Shown in pieces: positions 8,910 to 16,246 of a stretch of DNA of 54,707 bases. Every line of letters starts with the position of its first letter. Positions within the stretch are counted from its first letter, which is position 1. A model generated the notes under the pieces. It made no database searches and was not told the DNA's origin. It saw only the letters and a program-made list of their open reading frames with translations. The stretch is taken from contig JAAYBX010000151.1 in NCBI GenBank assembly GCA_012729955.1, positions 1 through 54,707 on the forward strand. Reading direction: 5' to 3'. The translations under genes were made by a program, and so were the position numbers. Source of the stretch: Clostridiaceae bacterium (GTDB taxonomy: Bacteria > Bacillota > Clostridia > DUPQ01).

Positions 8910-9837
8910 CCATATTCACTTTCTCTTTTATAATATACAAAGGCCTGTTCTTGCTTTCATCAAAAATTCTAGCAATATACTCACCGGTAATGCCCAGCAT
9001 GATAAGCTGTATTCCGCCTATAAAGAGTATAACGATTATTGTTGATGCCCATCCAGTCTGCATTTGAATTCCCGCAAGTTTCTGTATGATTATGACAAGC
9101 GCATATATGAAGCCTAAGGCTGCCATTATAAGGCCTATCCATTTTGTCAGTTTTAAAGGTTTTGTGGAAAATGATGTGATACCATCCATGGATAGTTTAA
9201 GCATTTTTTTCAGAGGGTATTTAGTCTCTCCTGCAAATCTTTCTTCTCTTTCATAGTATATGCCGGTCTGCTTGAAGCCTACCCATGATACAAGACCTCT
9301 TACATATCTGTTCCTCTCAGTAAGACCTTTCAGCACATCACAAACCTGTCTGCTTATAAGGCGGAAATCTCCGGTGTCGATGGGGATATCTACTTCACAC
9401 ATGCTCCTTAAAAATCTGTAAAATATTTTCGCGGTAATTTTCTTGAAGAAAGTCTCGCCTTTTCTCTTTGACCGTATTGCATATACGACATCATACCCTT
9501 CTTCATGCTTTTCAATCATCTGAAGCACCACTTCAGGGGGATCCTGAAGATCTGCATCCATAACGATAACAGCATCCCCAGCTGCATTATCCATCCCTGC
9601 AGTTATAGCGGTCTGATGCCCAAAGTTGCGAGAGAAGGATATAAGCTTAAGATGAATGTCATTTCTGCAGTATTCCTTGACAATAGATTCTGTCGAATCT
9701 CTACTTCCATCATTGACGAAAATAACTTCATAATCAAATTTTTTATCTTTCATTACATGAGTTACCCTTTTTATGCACTCATGTATTACCTGTTCTTCGT
9801 TATACAGCGGTATTACAAGTGAATATAGTTTTTTCAT
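8896..9837 (-). CDS. family 2 glycosyltransferase, polyprenyl-phosphate glycosyltransferase (GtrB/DPM-like)
   Basis: 313 aa. The GT-A domain begins at YSLVIPLYNEE; VNDGSRDST (42-49) binds the nucleotide, and VMDADLQDPPE (93-102) holds the metal-binding DxD. The C-terminal third has two membrane helices (about 232-257 and 266-290) followed by GEYIARIFDESKNRPLYII, the layout of GtrB, ArnC and YkoT enzymes that load a sugar onto undecaprenyl phosphate for wall polymer decoration. The start is set at MKKLYS because GAGGTG is 4 nt upstream; longer readings lack a site. It sits upstream of, and overlaps, the PHP phosphatase gene. The sugar is unknown. Confidence 0.9.
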   Translation of the reverse strand: MKKLYSLVIPLYNEEQVIHECIKRVTHVMKDKKFDYEVIFVNDGSRDSTESIVKEYCRNDIHLKLISFSRNFGHQTAITAGMDNAAGDAVIVMDADLQDPPEVVLQMIEKHEEGYDVVYAIRSKRKGETFFKKITAKIFYRFLRSMCEVDIPIDTGDFRLISRQVCDVLKGLTERNRYVRGLVSWVGFKQTGIYYEREERFAGETKYPLKKMLKLSMDGITSFSTKPLKLTKWIGLIMAALGFIYALVIIIQKLAGIQMQTGWASTIIVILFIGGIQLIMLGITGEYIARIFDESKNRPLYIIKEKVNMDEQV

Positions 9838-9994
9838 TAAACACCTCATATTCTTGATATCCATATTATACATTTTTCAAACTGATATTAACAGATTTAT
9901 AGCTTTAATATTGTATATAGTAATATATTAAATAAATTGCAAGTATTATTGTATTATTTTATTATATTTTGTACATATTTTTAGTATATTATTA

Positions 9995-10022
9995 TTGACT
10001 ATTAATTTAATTATGCTATAAT
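9995..10022 (+). promoter_or_regulatory. promoter of the XRE regulator gene
   Basis: TTGACT at 9995-10000 and TATAAT at 10017-10022 are 16 bp apart, with a TGC extended -10 triplet. It lies in a 223-bp, very AT-rich divergent region (9838-10060) between the GT2 gene and the regulator; no other structure was seen there. Confidence 0.75.
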
Positions 10023-10060
10023 TTGACACATAAATACAAATTAGAAAGGGGATATATAGT

Positions 10061-10441
10061 ATGAACTTACTGTATAAGAGATTCGGCAACAGAGTCCGGG
10101 AAAAAAGAGTCATGATTGATATGTCTCAGGAAACACTGGCAGAGAAATGCGATGTATCTACATCATACATCGGCCTTGTAGAAAGAGGAGAACGCAAACC
10201 CTCTTTGGAAATTGTCTTAAGAATCGCGAATGCTCTAAGCGTTACTCCGAATTCGCTGACTATGGATTCGATAAAGCATAAAGCAACGAACAACAAAGAC
10301 AAACTCGTATTAATGATTAATGATTTCGATGATACACAGATAAACACAACTTTCGAAATTGTTAATCAGATTCATTCCTATATAAAAAAAGATACAAAAA
10401 AAGCAGCTTGTGACGATATAGATGAGCTGCTTTCTGATTAA
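10061..10441 (+). CDS. XRE-family helix-turn-helix transcriptional regulator
   Basis: 126 aa. Residues 5-65 form a Cro/C1-type HTH: RFGNRVREKRVMIDMSQETLAEKCDVSTSYIGLVERGERKPSLEIV is the textbook order of helices 1-4, with the recognition helix around STSYIGLVERG. Residues 70-126 are a polar, helical tail of unknown role. AGAAAGGGG precedes the ATG. It stands alone, with a good promoter, opposite to the GT2 gene. Its last codons overlap the DUF951 stop by 4 nt and contain the terminator of the converging operon. Targets cannot be read from the sequence; autoregulation is common in such single genes. Confidence 0.88.
   Translation: MNLLYKRFGNRVREKRVMIDMSQETLAEKCDVSTSYIGLVERGERKPSLEIVLRIANALSVTPNSLTMDSIKHKATNNKDKLVLMINDFDDTQINTTFEIVNQIHSYIKKDTKKAACDDIDELLSD
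10396..10433 (-). terminator. intrinsic terminator of the yjbQ-lipoprotein-DUF951 operon
   Basis: On the minus strand a 9-bp stem (AAAGCAGCT pairing with AGCTGCTTT, positions 10425-10433 and 10400-10408) is followed directly by a T run (10396-10402). The hairpin lies wholly inside the 3' coding end of the convergent XRE gene, just past the DUF951 stop. On the plus strand only a weak T tract follows. Confidence 0.7.
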
Positions 10442-10632
10442 TTCTGATTTTCCTTTAGAACATTTTTTATTTTCTTAAAAAGAACATTTCTGTCCAACAT
10501 GATTTTATGGCCGCAACCCAGGCATTCAAGCCTGAAGTCTGCACCTGTTCTTAGGACACGCCATTTATCAGATCCACAGGGGTGTTCTTTCTTAAGTTCC
10601 ACTATGTCATTAAGCTGTATGTCAAACTTCAT
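10438..10632 (-). CDS. DUF951 family protein
   Basis: 64 aa, the usual size for DUF951, a small conserved Firmicute family of unknown function often encoded near ychF, mscS or parB. The sequence follows the family: MKFDIQLNDIVELKKEHPCGSD, then RTGADFRLECLGCGHKIML, with CLGC suggesting half of a zinc site together with Cys20. The ATG at 10632 is chosen; AGGA lies 8 nt upstream and the family starts here. An in-frame TTG at 10650 would add six residues. It is the last gene of a three-gene unit with the lipoprotein and YjbQ. Confidence 0.85.
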   Translation of the reverse strand: MKFDIQLNDIVELKKEHPCGSDKWRVLRTGADFRLECLGCGHKIMLDRNVLFKKIKNVLKENQN

Positions 10633-10642
10633 ATGCTTTATC

Positions 10643-11281
10643 CTATTCAAAAACGAATGTATCCAGATATCCTCTTAAATATTCTAAATCTGCATCGCTG
10701 TATGCACCAATCATGATTGACAGGAAGTAACCGTTCTTTATCACAGCATACATATCGAAAATGACATACAACCCTTCCATATCCAGAGTAACTGTCCTGT
10801 TTGCGAATCTTCGGTCACCAAGCCACACATTGGTCTGATTAGACAATGTAACTTTTGCTCCTTCAATAGCCTTATATGTAGTAGATTTATCATATGCCAT
10901 ATATTCGATATATGTATCTTTATCAGTGTATCCGTATTTGCCAGCATCTTCAATGGAAATCATTATATGCGAATTATCTTCTGTTTCTTCTGTGGACTTT
11001 TTTGAGAAAAAGGCCAGATAAGTTATGTAGCTTTCAACTTCTTCATCATCTACATACTGCGTGATATTAAATTTAGTATCCAGTTCTTCATCAGTAGCGA
11101 CATGATAGTCTGAAGGGACCTGAATCTTAAATCCCATGTCTTTATTTATATAGTAACCTTCTGAAATCTCCCCTCTGGATACATCTTCAGGTTTTATTAT
11201 TTCTGAAGGTTTGTTCTCACATCCAGCGAAGATGGATATTGATAAAGCTATGATCAAAATAAATATAATGGTTTTCCTCAT
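10643..11281 (-). CDS. predicted lipoprotein of unknown function
   Basis: 212 aa. A basic start (MRKT), a hydrophobic stretch to residue 19 and Cys21 in IFAGC form a lipoprotein signal; Phe at -3 is slightly atypical. The mature part is soluble: GYYINKDMGFKIQVPSDYHVATDEELD followed by an alternating strand pattern like secreted alpha/beta proteins (PsbP/DUF-type folds) seen in clostridial lipoproteins. No known domain is recognised with confidence. It should be anchored on the outer face of the cell membrane. The gene is 1 nt from the yjbQ stop and 10 nt before DUF951, so it is co-transcribed with both, though no functional link is evident. Confidence 0.75.
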   Translation of the reverse strand: MRKTIIFILIIALSISIFAGCENKPSEIIKPEDVSRGEISEGYYINKDMGFKIQVPSDYHVATDEELDTKFNITQYVDDEEVESYITYLAFFSKKSTEETEDNSHIMISIEDAGKYGYTDKDTYIEYMAYDKSTTYKAIEGAKVTLSNQTNVWLGDRRFANRTVTLDMEGLYVIFDMYAVIKNGYFLSIMIGAYSDADLEYLRGYLDTFVFE

Positions 11282-11282
11282 T

Positions 11283-11705
11283 TTACTCTCCTATTATCTT
11301 AACAAGAACTCTTTTTGGCCTTCTTCCATCAAATTCACCATAAAAAATCTGCTCCCATGGTCCAAAGTCCAGCTTACCGTCTGTTACTGCTATTACAGCT
11401 TCTCTGCCCATGATTGTTCTTTTAAGATGAGCATCTGCATTATCTTCGTAACCATTATGCGCATATTGTGAATAAGGCTTTTCAGGAGCTAGTTTCTCCA
11501 GCCATTTTTCCATATCCTCATGCAAACCCGACTCATCATCATTAACAAATACAGAAGCGGTTATGTGCATTGCGTTACATAGGAGCATGCCTTCCTTAAT
11601 GCCGCTTTCTCTTAAACATTGTTCTATCTGAGGAGTAATGTTGACAAATCCTCTTCTTGCATTGATGTTAAAATATATTTCTTTTCTGTAACTTTTCATA
11701 ACCAT
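11283..11705 (-). CDS. YjbQ/UPF0047 family protein (secondary thiamine-phosphate synthase type)
   Basis: 140 aa, the standard length. Family motifs are [47 protein letters not shown], then [48 protein letters not shown]. The conserved His (AMHITA) and Glu/Asp pairs line the putative active site. YjbQ of E. coli has weak thiamine phosphate synthase activity, but the physiological role is open. The start has no clear ribosome binding site; MKSYRK, two codons later, is equally possible. It is the first gene of the three-gene unit ending with DUF951. Confidence 0.9.
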   Translation of the reverse strand: MVMKSYRKEIYFNINARRGFVNITPQIEQCLRESGIKEGMLLCNAMHITASVFVNDDESGLHEDMEKWLEKLAPEKPYSQYAHNGYEDNADAHLKRTIMGREAVIAVTDGKLDFGPWEQIFYGEFDGRRPKRVLVKIIGE

Positions 11706-11874
11706 TAATATATTTTACTGAAATGCATATGAAAAAACAACTGTTTTGATTCACAGACTCACCATTTCCACATTAGCTGTATATTTATAATATTTCATTA
11801 TTTGATCTAGTATTATATCTTCAACAGAAATATCTTAATTTACATTATATATTTCATCATCTTTATATTTATTA

Positions 11875-11903
11875 TTTACTATAATTGGATGATATTATAT
11901 AAT
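11875..11903 (+). promoter_or_regulatory. promoter of the HU gene
   Basis: TTTACT at 11875-11880 and TATAAT at 11898-11903 with a 17-bp spacer, 24 nt before the HU start codon. It lies in the 222-bp AT-rich divergent region 11706-11927, which shows no other feature. Confidence 0.65.
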
Positions 11904-11927
11904 ACTCATATACTCAAGGAGGGAAAA

Positions 11928-12197
11928 ATGAATAAGCGTGAATTTATTAAGGCTATGTCAGTCGGATCAGGCTTGACAGTGAAAGAAACCAATAAAGCAT
12001 ATGATGCTTTCTTGGATGTTGTTGCAAAGACATTGAAAAAAGGCGACAAGATACAACTTGCCAGATTTGGAACTTTTGAGGTAAAGAAAAGAGCTGCAAG
12101 AACAGGTGTGAATCCTAAGACTGGAGCAAAAATACAGATTAAATCAAGCAAAGCTCCTGCCTTCAGATTCGGAAAAACATTCAAAGAATTATTCTAA
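11928..12197 (+). CDS. hup: HU-family DNA-binding protein
   Basis: 89 aa, typical for HU. It begins MNKREFIKAMS and ends with the HU arm and tail: RFGTFEVKKRAARTGVNPKTGAKIQIKSSKAPAFRFGKTFKELF, including the GTF and RxGxNPxTGxxIxI signatures and the DNA-intercalating proline in NPKTG. HU is the abundant nucleoid protein that bends DNA without strong sequence preference. The start is set by AGGAGGG 5 nt upstream; the longer in-frame reading from 11889 has no support. It is a single-gene unit with its own promoter and terminator. Confidence 0.96.
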   Translation: MNKREFIKAMSVGSGLTVKETNKAYDAFLDVVAKTLKKGDKIQLARFGTFEVKKRAARTGVNPKTGAKIQIKSSKAPAFRFGKTFKELF

Positions 12198-12212
12198 GAA
12201 TGATATGATAAA

Positions 12213-12239
12213 GGCCTGGATAAATAAACCAGGCTTTTT
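12213..12239 (+). terminator. intrinsic terminator of the HU gene
   Basis: GCCTGG and CCAGGC stem around an AT-rich loop, followed by TTTTTG, 16 nt after the HU stop codon. Confidence 0.8.
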
Positions 12240-12248
12240 GCTTAATAT

Positions 12249-12275
12249 AAAAAACGGTTTAATATAAACCGTTTG
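12249..12275 (-). terminator. intrinsic terminator of tRNA-Thr
   Basis: Immediately after the tRNA CCA end on the minus strand: AAACGGTTT and AAACCGTTT form a 9-bp stem with an ATATT loop, followed by a T run. The HU terminator faces it from the other side. Confidence 0.75.
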
Positions 12276-12351
12276 TGGAGCTGACAAGCAGAATCGAACT
12301 GCCGACCTCCTCATTACCAATGAGGTGCTCTACCGACTGAGCTATGTCAGC
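12276..12351 (-). tRNA. tRNA-Thr (anticodon GGU)
   Basis: 76 nt on the minus strand. The acceptor stem GCTGACA pairs with TGTCAGC, followed by the discriminator T and an encoded CCA. The D-arm is TAGCTCAGTCGGTAGAGCA. The anticodon stem CCTCA/TGAGG holds the loop TTGGTAA, giving GGU for threonine. The T-arm contains GTTCGATTC. It is a lone tRNA between sigH and the convergent HU gene, with its own promoter and terminator. Confidence 0.96.
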
Positions 12352-12360
12352 GACTAGGCT

Positions 12361-12388
12361 ATTATAACATATATAACTAATACTTCAA
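12361..12388 (-). promoter_or_regulatory. promoter of tRNA-Thr
   Basis: On the minus strand TTGAAG (12383-12388) and TATAAT (12361-12366) are 16 bp apart; the mature tRNA begins 9 nt after the -10 box. The -35 element overlaps the stop codon of sigH. Confidence 0.75.
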
Positions 12389-12987
12389 TGCTCTTCTTTT
12401 AAAATGTTACGTACTTTACTTTTAATGCGTTGTATAGCATTATCGATGGATTTTGCATCTTTTTCCAATGATTTGCTCATAAAAGCAATGGTATGTCCTT
12501 CAATAAGCATATCTAAAACCTTATTTTCCATACTGCTTAATCTTTCATGCATGATACTTTCAAGATTCTCCAATGATTCTGTTTCGGTTACCATTATTTC
12601 AGGATTAAATTTTTCATCAGGTATAGCTATATCCATATGCTCTTTTTCGTCTGCCTGGTCTTCATCTCTATAGATAGAAATGTATTCGTTAAGCAGTTTG
12701 TGCTTATTTCTGTTCGCTCCCTTTATTGCAGAAAACATCTGTCTATTAATACATAATGCTGCGAAAGTATCAAACGAAGATTCCCTTTTCTCATCATAAC
12801 TGAGTATTGCTTTAAAAAGTCCTATCATTCCTTCCTGCAGGAGATCGTCTTTATCTGCTCCAATCAGAAAAAGACCTAATGCTTTTTTTCTTACAAGAGA
12901 TGAATATTCTTTTAAAAGATAATCCATGGAGGAATTATCTCCTTTTTTAGCCTTTTCTATTATGTTATTTAACGAATCCGTCTTCAT
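12385..12987 (-). CDS. sigH: RNA polymerase sigma factor SigH (sigma-30)
   Basis: 200 aa, sigma-70 family. Region 2 reads YLLKEYSSLVRKKALGLFLIGADKDDLLQEGMIGLFKAILSYD, very close to Bacillus SigH including the FLIGAD.DD..QEGMIGL core. ALCINRQMFSAIKGANRNKHKLLN follows, and region 4 near the C-terminus is KVLDMLIEG..IAFMSKSLEKDAKSIDNAIQRIKSKV. SigH starts the transition to stationary phase and sporulation or competence. The mrnC-rlmB-yacP-sigH order matches Bacillus and clostridia. The gene starts 23 nt inside yacP without a clear ribosome binding site, so it is probably translationally coupled. Confidence 0.93.
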   Translation of the reverse strand: MKTDSLNNIIEKAKKGDNSSMDYLLKEYSSLVRKKALGLFLIGADKDDLLQEGMIGLFKAILSYDEKRESSFDTFAALCINRQMFSAIKGANRNKHKLLNEYISIYRDEDQADEKEHMDIAIPDEKFNPEIMVTETESLENLESIMHERLSSMENKVLDMLIEGHTIAFMSKSLEKDAKSIDNAIQRIKSKVRNILKEEH

Positions 12988-13468
12988 GCTTAATTCTTAA
13001 TAGCTTCCTTTTCTGTTCATTATCCAGATTATCTATTATATAGTTCGATTCTTTGGTATTTACAGAAGCGCTCTTTCTTCTAGTGAATATTTCATGCTGA
13101 AGTTCTGATGCAGTCATTCTAAGCGCACCTTTTAGCAACACTGTCTTCTGCTCCATATAGTCATTAGTGACAACTGTTATTTTCTCACCATAATGCGCAT
13201 CTACTACAAATCTTTCAATAAAATTATCTGCTGTCTGGTTACTCTTTGTAAATATAACTTTAATCTTATCATGATTTATAAGGGAACCTTTTCCTTCAGG
13301 AACAAGATGCGCATCAAATATAACTACAATCTTCAAATCCGTATATCCCTGATAATCTGACAGAAGGTCACATAATGCTTTTCTGTTGTCCTCAAGGGAA
13401 CTGTTTTTGTCAAATATGCTTCGCCATGCATTTATAATATTGTAACCATCAACCAGCAGGTATTCCAT
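12965..13468 (-). CDS. yacP: NYN-domain endoribonuclease YacP/Rae1
   Basis: 167 aa. The PIN-like NYN fold is seen in MEYLLVDGYNIINAW (residues 1-15, with an acidic metal ligand in VDGYN), VVIFDAHLVPEGKG, VIFTKSNQTADNFIERF and ITVVTNDYMEQ, which supply the other acidic residues. In Bacillus, Rae1 is a ribosome-associated endonuclease that cuts mRNA in the A site. The start is placed at MEYLL; a GTG two codons upstream is the alternative. It lies between rlmB (6 nt gap) and sigH (overlap), the conserved order. Confidence 0.92.
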   Translation of the reverse strand: MEYLLVDGYNIINAWRSIFDKNSSLEDNRKALCDLLSDYQGYTDLKIVVIFDAHLVPEGKGSLINHDKIKVIFTKSNQTADNFIERFVVDAHYGEKITVVTNDYMEQKTVLLKGALRMTASELQHEIFTRRKSASVNTKESNYIIDNLDNEQKRKLLRIKHEDGFVK

Positions 13469-13474
13469 CTGCAC

Positions 13475-14218
13475 TTATTTTACCATTTTTCTCTGTTTTA
13501 CCGCTTCAAAAATAACTATTGCCGCTGCACAGGACGCATTCAGGCTTGTTATATTGCCTGATAAAGGAATATTTACATTAAAATCACAGTTTTGGGCGAC
13601 TAACCTTGACATACCTGCACCCTCAGAACCTATGACTATGGCAAGCGGTCCTTTTAAGTCTGCGTTATAATATTCCCTGTCAGCATCCTGATGTGTTCCA
13701 CAAATCCATAAACCTTCCTTCTTCAGTTGTTCCATAGCTGCATTTAGATTTGTCACTCTTGCTACCTTAATATGCAGCAAAGCGCCAGCGCTTGCTTTCA
13801 TTGCAGCCGCATTCACCGGAGCAGACCGATGAAGCGGTATTATTATTCCATGGCATCCTGCAGCTTCAGCGCTTCTGGCTATTGCACCGAGATTATGAAC
13901 ATCCTCTATCTGATCAAGTATAACAATGAACGGTTGTTCCTTTCGTTCTTTTGCGATATCCAGTATGTCAGATACTTCGAAAAATTCTATCGGGGATATA
14001 TATGCGATAATACCCTGATGCGATGTAATAATAGAATCAAGCTTGGTAATGGATACCTGTTTTACAGGAATATTTTTCTTTTTTGCTTCGGAGAGTATTT
14101 TTAATATTGACCCCTCTTTTTCACCGATACTGACCAGTATCCTGCTTATGAGATAATCTTTCTTTATAGCTTCCATTACGGGATTTCTTCCCGCTATAAC
14201 AGTTGTATTCTCTTCCAT
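13475..14218 (-). CDS. rlmB: 23S rRNA (guanosine-2'-O)-methyltransferase, RlmB/TrmH family
   Basis: 247 aa. An N-terminal substrate-binding domain (VIAGRNPVMEAIKKDYLISRILVS) is followed by the SPOUT knot domain: motif 1 VILDQIEDVHNLGAIARSAEAAGCHGIIIP, motif 2 LAIVIGSEGAGMSRL, and motif 3 NIPLSGNITSLNASCAAAIVIFE, which bind SAM in the trefoil knot. It methylates the 2'-OH of G2251 in the peptidyl transferase centre. The ATG overlaps the mrnC stop (TGATG), so the start at 14218 is preferred over an upstream TTG. It is followed by yacP. Confidence 0.95.
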   Translation of the reverse strand: MEENTTVIAGRNPVMEAIKKDYLISRILVSIGEKEGSILKILSEAKKKNIPVKQVSITKLDSIITSHQGIIAYISPIEFFEVSDILDIAKERKEQPFIVILDQIEDVHNLGAIARSAEAAGCHGIIIPLHRSAPVNAAAMKASAGALLHIKVARVTNLNAAMEQLKKEGLWICGTHQDADREYYNADLKGPLAIVIGSEGAGMSRLVAQNCDFNVNIPLSGNITSLNASCAAAIVIFEAVKQRKMVK

Positions 14219-14610
14219 CAAATATCCAACATGATACCTAACAGGTAATCAAGCCTTTCATATTCCTTATTTATATAAAGATACCCGACCAAAACCTCAA
14301 GAGCAGTAGCGTATGAATAATCCGCGGCATCCGCATTCTTCGGCTTGCTTTTGGATTTCGCATTTCTTCCTCTTTGTACGCAGTTCAATTCTTTTTCACT
14401 TAATATATCGATTATCTTCATCAAGCTCTGTTTCTGGCTTTTTGCGTTTACATAAGTTACCGCCATCTTATGAAGATCCAAAGGTTTGAAGCATCCTTTT
14501 ACAATAAGATGCTCCCGGACATAAAGATCATAGACAGCATCTCCAATATAGGCTATACTCAGAACCGGCATATCTGCAATATCCTTGATACTTAAATCCT
14601 TAAAAAACAT
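14218..14610 (-). CDS. mrnC: Mini-ribonuclease III
   Basis: 130 aa: an RNase III catalytic domain without a dsRNA-binding domain, as in MrnC. Motifs: LSIAYIGDAVYDLYVREHLI (catalytic Asp and Glu), KMAVTYVNAKSQ, RRGRNAKSKSKPKNADAADYSYATALEVLVGYLYI (here QRGRNAK), with the family ATALEVLVGYLYL signature. It matures 23S rRNA ends. AAGGAG is 5 nt before ATG, and the ATG overlaps the lplA stop (TAATG). In Bacillus cysS precedes mrnC; here lplA takes that position. Confidence 0.95.
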   Translation of the reverse strand: MFFKDLSIKDIADMPVLSIAYIGDAVYDLYVREHLIVKGCFKPLDLHKMAVTYVNAKSQKQSLMKIIDILSEKELNCVQRGRNAKSKSKPKNADAADYSYATALEVLVGYLYINKEYERLDYLLGIMLDI

Positions 14611-15629
14611 TACATCTCCTTACTTAAGATATACTCTGCAATATCTTTTGCCATTGGTGAGTCCGGATTTACTGGGCAATTCTTGTTCCCCTTAAGGACA
14701 GCATTTGCCATTTCTTCTTTCTTGAAAAGCACATTATTGAAGCATTGCTGTATACTGGATATGAACATCTCATCCAGAGCATCGGAATATATCATGCTTT
14801 TTACTATGACACCATTCTTTAAAGTAAGATGTATCACAACTTCACCCCATGAGAATCTGTTTGTCCACTCAATGTCAAATTTTGGAGCTTCCGCATATCT
14901 GAACTCCCATGACGAATATATTTCATATAATCTGTTCACTTCAGATATATCAAAATTCTGGTCGAGTATGTTCTCATTCTCAAATTGGTTTAATACAGCA
15001 CATTCTCCGAATTCCTTTATAAATGCTTCTATTATTCTCTTACGCACTTCATCTATTGTTATTGTGTTATTGTATTCTTTGAGATTGACTATCCTGCTCT
15101 GTACGCTCTTAATGCCTTTAGCTTCCATTTTCTCTTTGCTTACCTGAAGATATCTGCCTAATTTCTCTCTGTTCACATCCACAAGTATCGTGCCATGGTG
15201 CAAAGCCCTGTTTTTTCTGTATGTAAAAGCATTACCGGAAAATTTGCCTTCATCTGTGACTATATCATTTCTTCCATTCACATACGCTTCTATACCGAAT
15301 TTTTTTACTGCCTGAGTTATTATCCTTGCCTGCAGATTGAAATCCTGATTGCTACGTGCAAGTATAAAAGAAAAATTAAGATTGCCAAGATCATGATACA
15401 CCGCTCCTCCTCCTGTTGACCGCCTTGCAAGCTTTCCTCCTTCGGCTTCCAGCAGTTCGGACCGGCATTCTCTCCAGGGATTCTGGTTTTTGCCAATAAC
15501 CACAGTATTGGCATTCTGCCAGAGAAACAATATATTCCCATAATCAGTTACTTTATCCAACAGATATTCTTCCAAAGCAAGGTTGAACCACGGATCTAAT
15601 GAAGTGTTAATTACGATAAGATTATTCAT
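14610..15629 (-). CDS. lplA: lipoate--protein ligase
   Basis: 339 aa. The BPL/LplA catalytic domain has LDPWFNLALEEYLL, VVIGKNQNPWRE, ARRSTGGGAVYHDLGNLNFSF (substrate loop), KFSGNAFTYRKNRALHHGTILVDVN (conserved Lys of lipoyl-AMP binding) and the GIKSVQSRIVNL segment. The C-terminal accessory domain (about 250-339) is present, so the enzyme can both adenylate lipoate and transfer it. It scavenges lipoate for pyruvate or glycine cleavage complexes, none of which lie in the window. The ATGA overlap with plsY and the TAATG overlap with mrnC place it in one tight operon. Confidence 0.94.
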   Translation of the reverse strand: MNNLIVINTSLDPWFNLALEEYLLDKVTDYGNILFLWQNANTVVIGKNQNPWRECRSELLEAEGGKLARRSTGGGAVYHDLGNLNFSFILARSNQDFNLQARIITQAVKKFGIEAYVNGRNDIVTDEGKFSGNAFTYRKNRALHHGTILVDVNREKLGRYLQVSKEKMEAKGIKSVQSRIVNLKEYNNTITIDEVRKRIIEAFIKEFGECAVLNQFENENILDQNFDISEVNRLYEIYSSWEFRYAEAPKFDIEWTNRFSWGEVVIHLTLKNGVIVKSMIYSDALDEMFISSIQQCFNNVLFKKEEMANAVLKGNKNCPVNPDSPMAKDIAEYILSKEM

Positions 15630-16246
15630 TTTAATTCTCCGTTTCCAGTCTTTTTAAAGGACAGTTTATTCTCGGTGTTATTTAATAGCCTTTTTATATT
15701 GCCTCTGTGCATGAATATCGTAAGCGCAGCCAAAAAACCCATGGAGATAATGAAAAAAGCATTGTGGTTAAACAGCCATGCTAATAAAGGTGCACAAAAT
15801 ATAGCTACCATGGAGCCTAAAGATACATATCTCGTCAGTACTACGATTATTATGAATATCCCCAGTCCTATAAGTGCAATTTTCCAATCTGTCATCAGCA
15901 GTACAGCAAGAGAGAGAAGTATGCCTTTTCCGCCTTTAAAATTAAAAAATACAGGAAATATATGCCCTATAATAGTAAATATACCTGCAATCAGTGCTCC
16001 TGACAATCCATCCTTTATTAATATATAACCTAAACCTGTGGTTATAACTCCTTTTAACATATCAAGCGCAAGTACAGCTAATGCCGCCTTTTTGCCAAGC
16101 ACTCTTAATATATTTGTCAAACCTGCATTCTTACTGCCTTCTTTTCTTATATCTTTCCTGTAAATGCCTGAAACCAATATAGCAGAATTTAAAGAACCGA
16201 TTAGGTAACCGAAAACAGCAAGTACTATATGCAGAAAAACTGTCAA
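15626..16246 (-). CDS. plsY: acyl-phosphate:glycerol-3-phosphate acyltransferase
   Basis: 206 aa integral membrane enzyme with about five helices that acylates glycerol 3-phosphate using acyl phosphate, the first step of phospholipid synthesis. PlsY motifs: FGYLIGSLNSAILVSGIYRKDIRKEGSKNAGLTNILRVLGKK (motif 1), ALIAGIFTIIGHIFPVFFNFKGGKGI (motif 2, with HIFPVFFNFKGGKG), and FMHRGNIKRLLNNTENKL (motif 3, HRxNIxRLLxGxE). The start is a TTG overlapping the der stop (TTGA). plsX is not in the window. The der-plsY pair is common in Firmicutes. Confidence 0.95.
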   Translation of the reverse strand: MTVFLHIVLAVFGYLIGSLNSAILVSGIYRKDIRKEGSKNAGLTNILRVLGKKAALAVLALDMLKGVITTGLGYILIKDGLSGALIAGIFTIIGHIFPVFFNFKGGKGILLSLAVLLMTDWKIALIGLGIFIIIVVLTRYVSLGSMVAIFCAPLLAWLFNHNAFFIISMGFLAALTIFMHRGNIKRLLNNTENKLSFKKTGNGELK

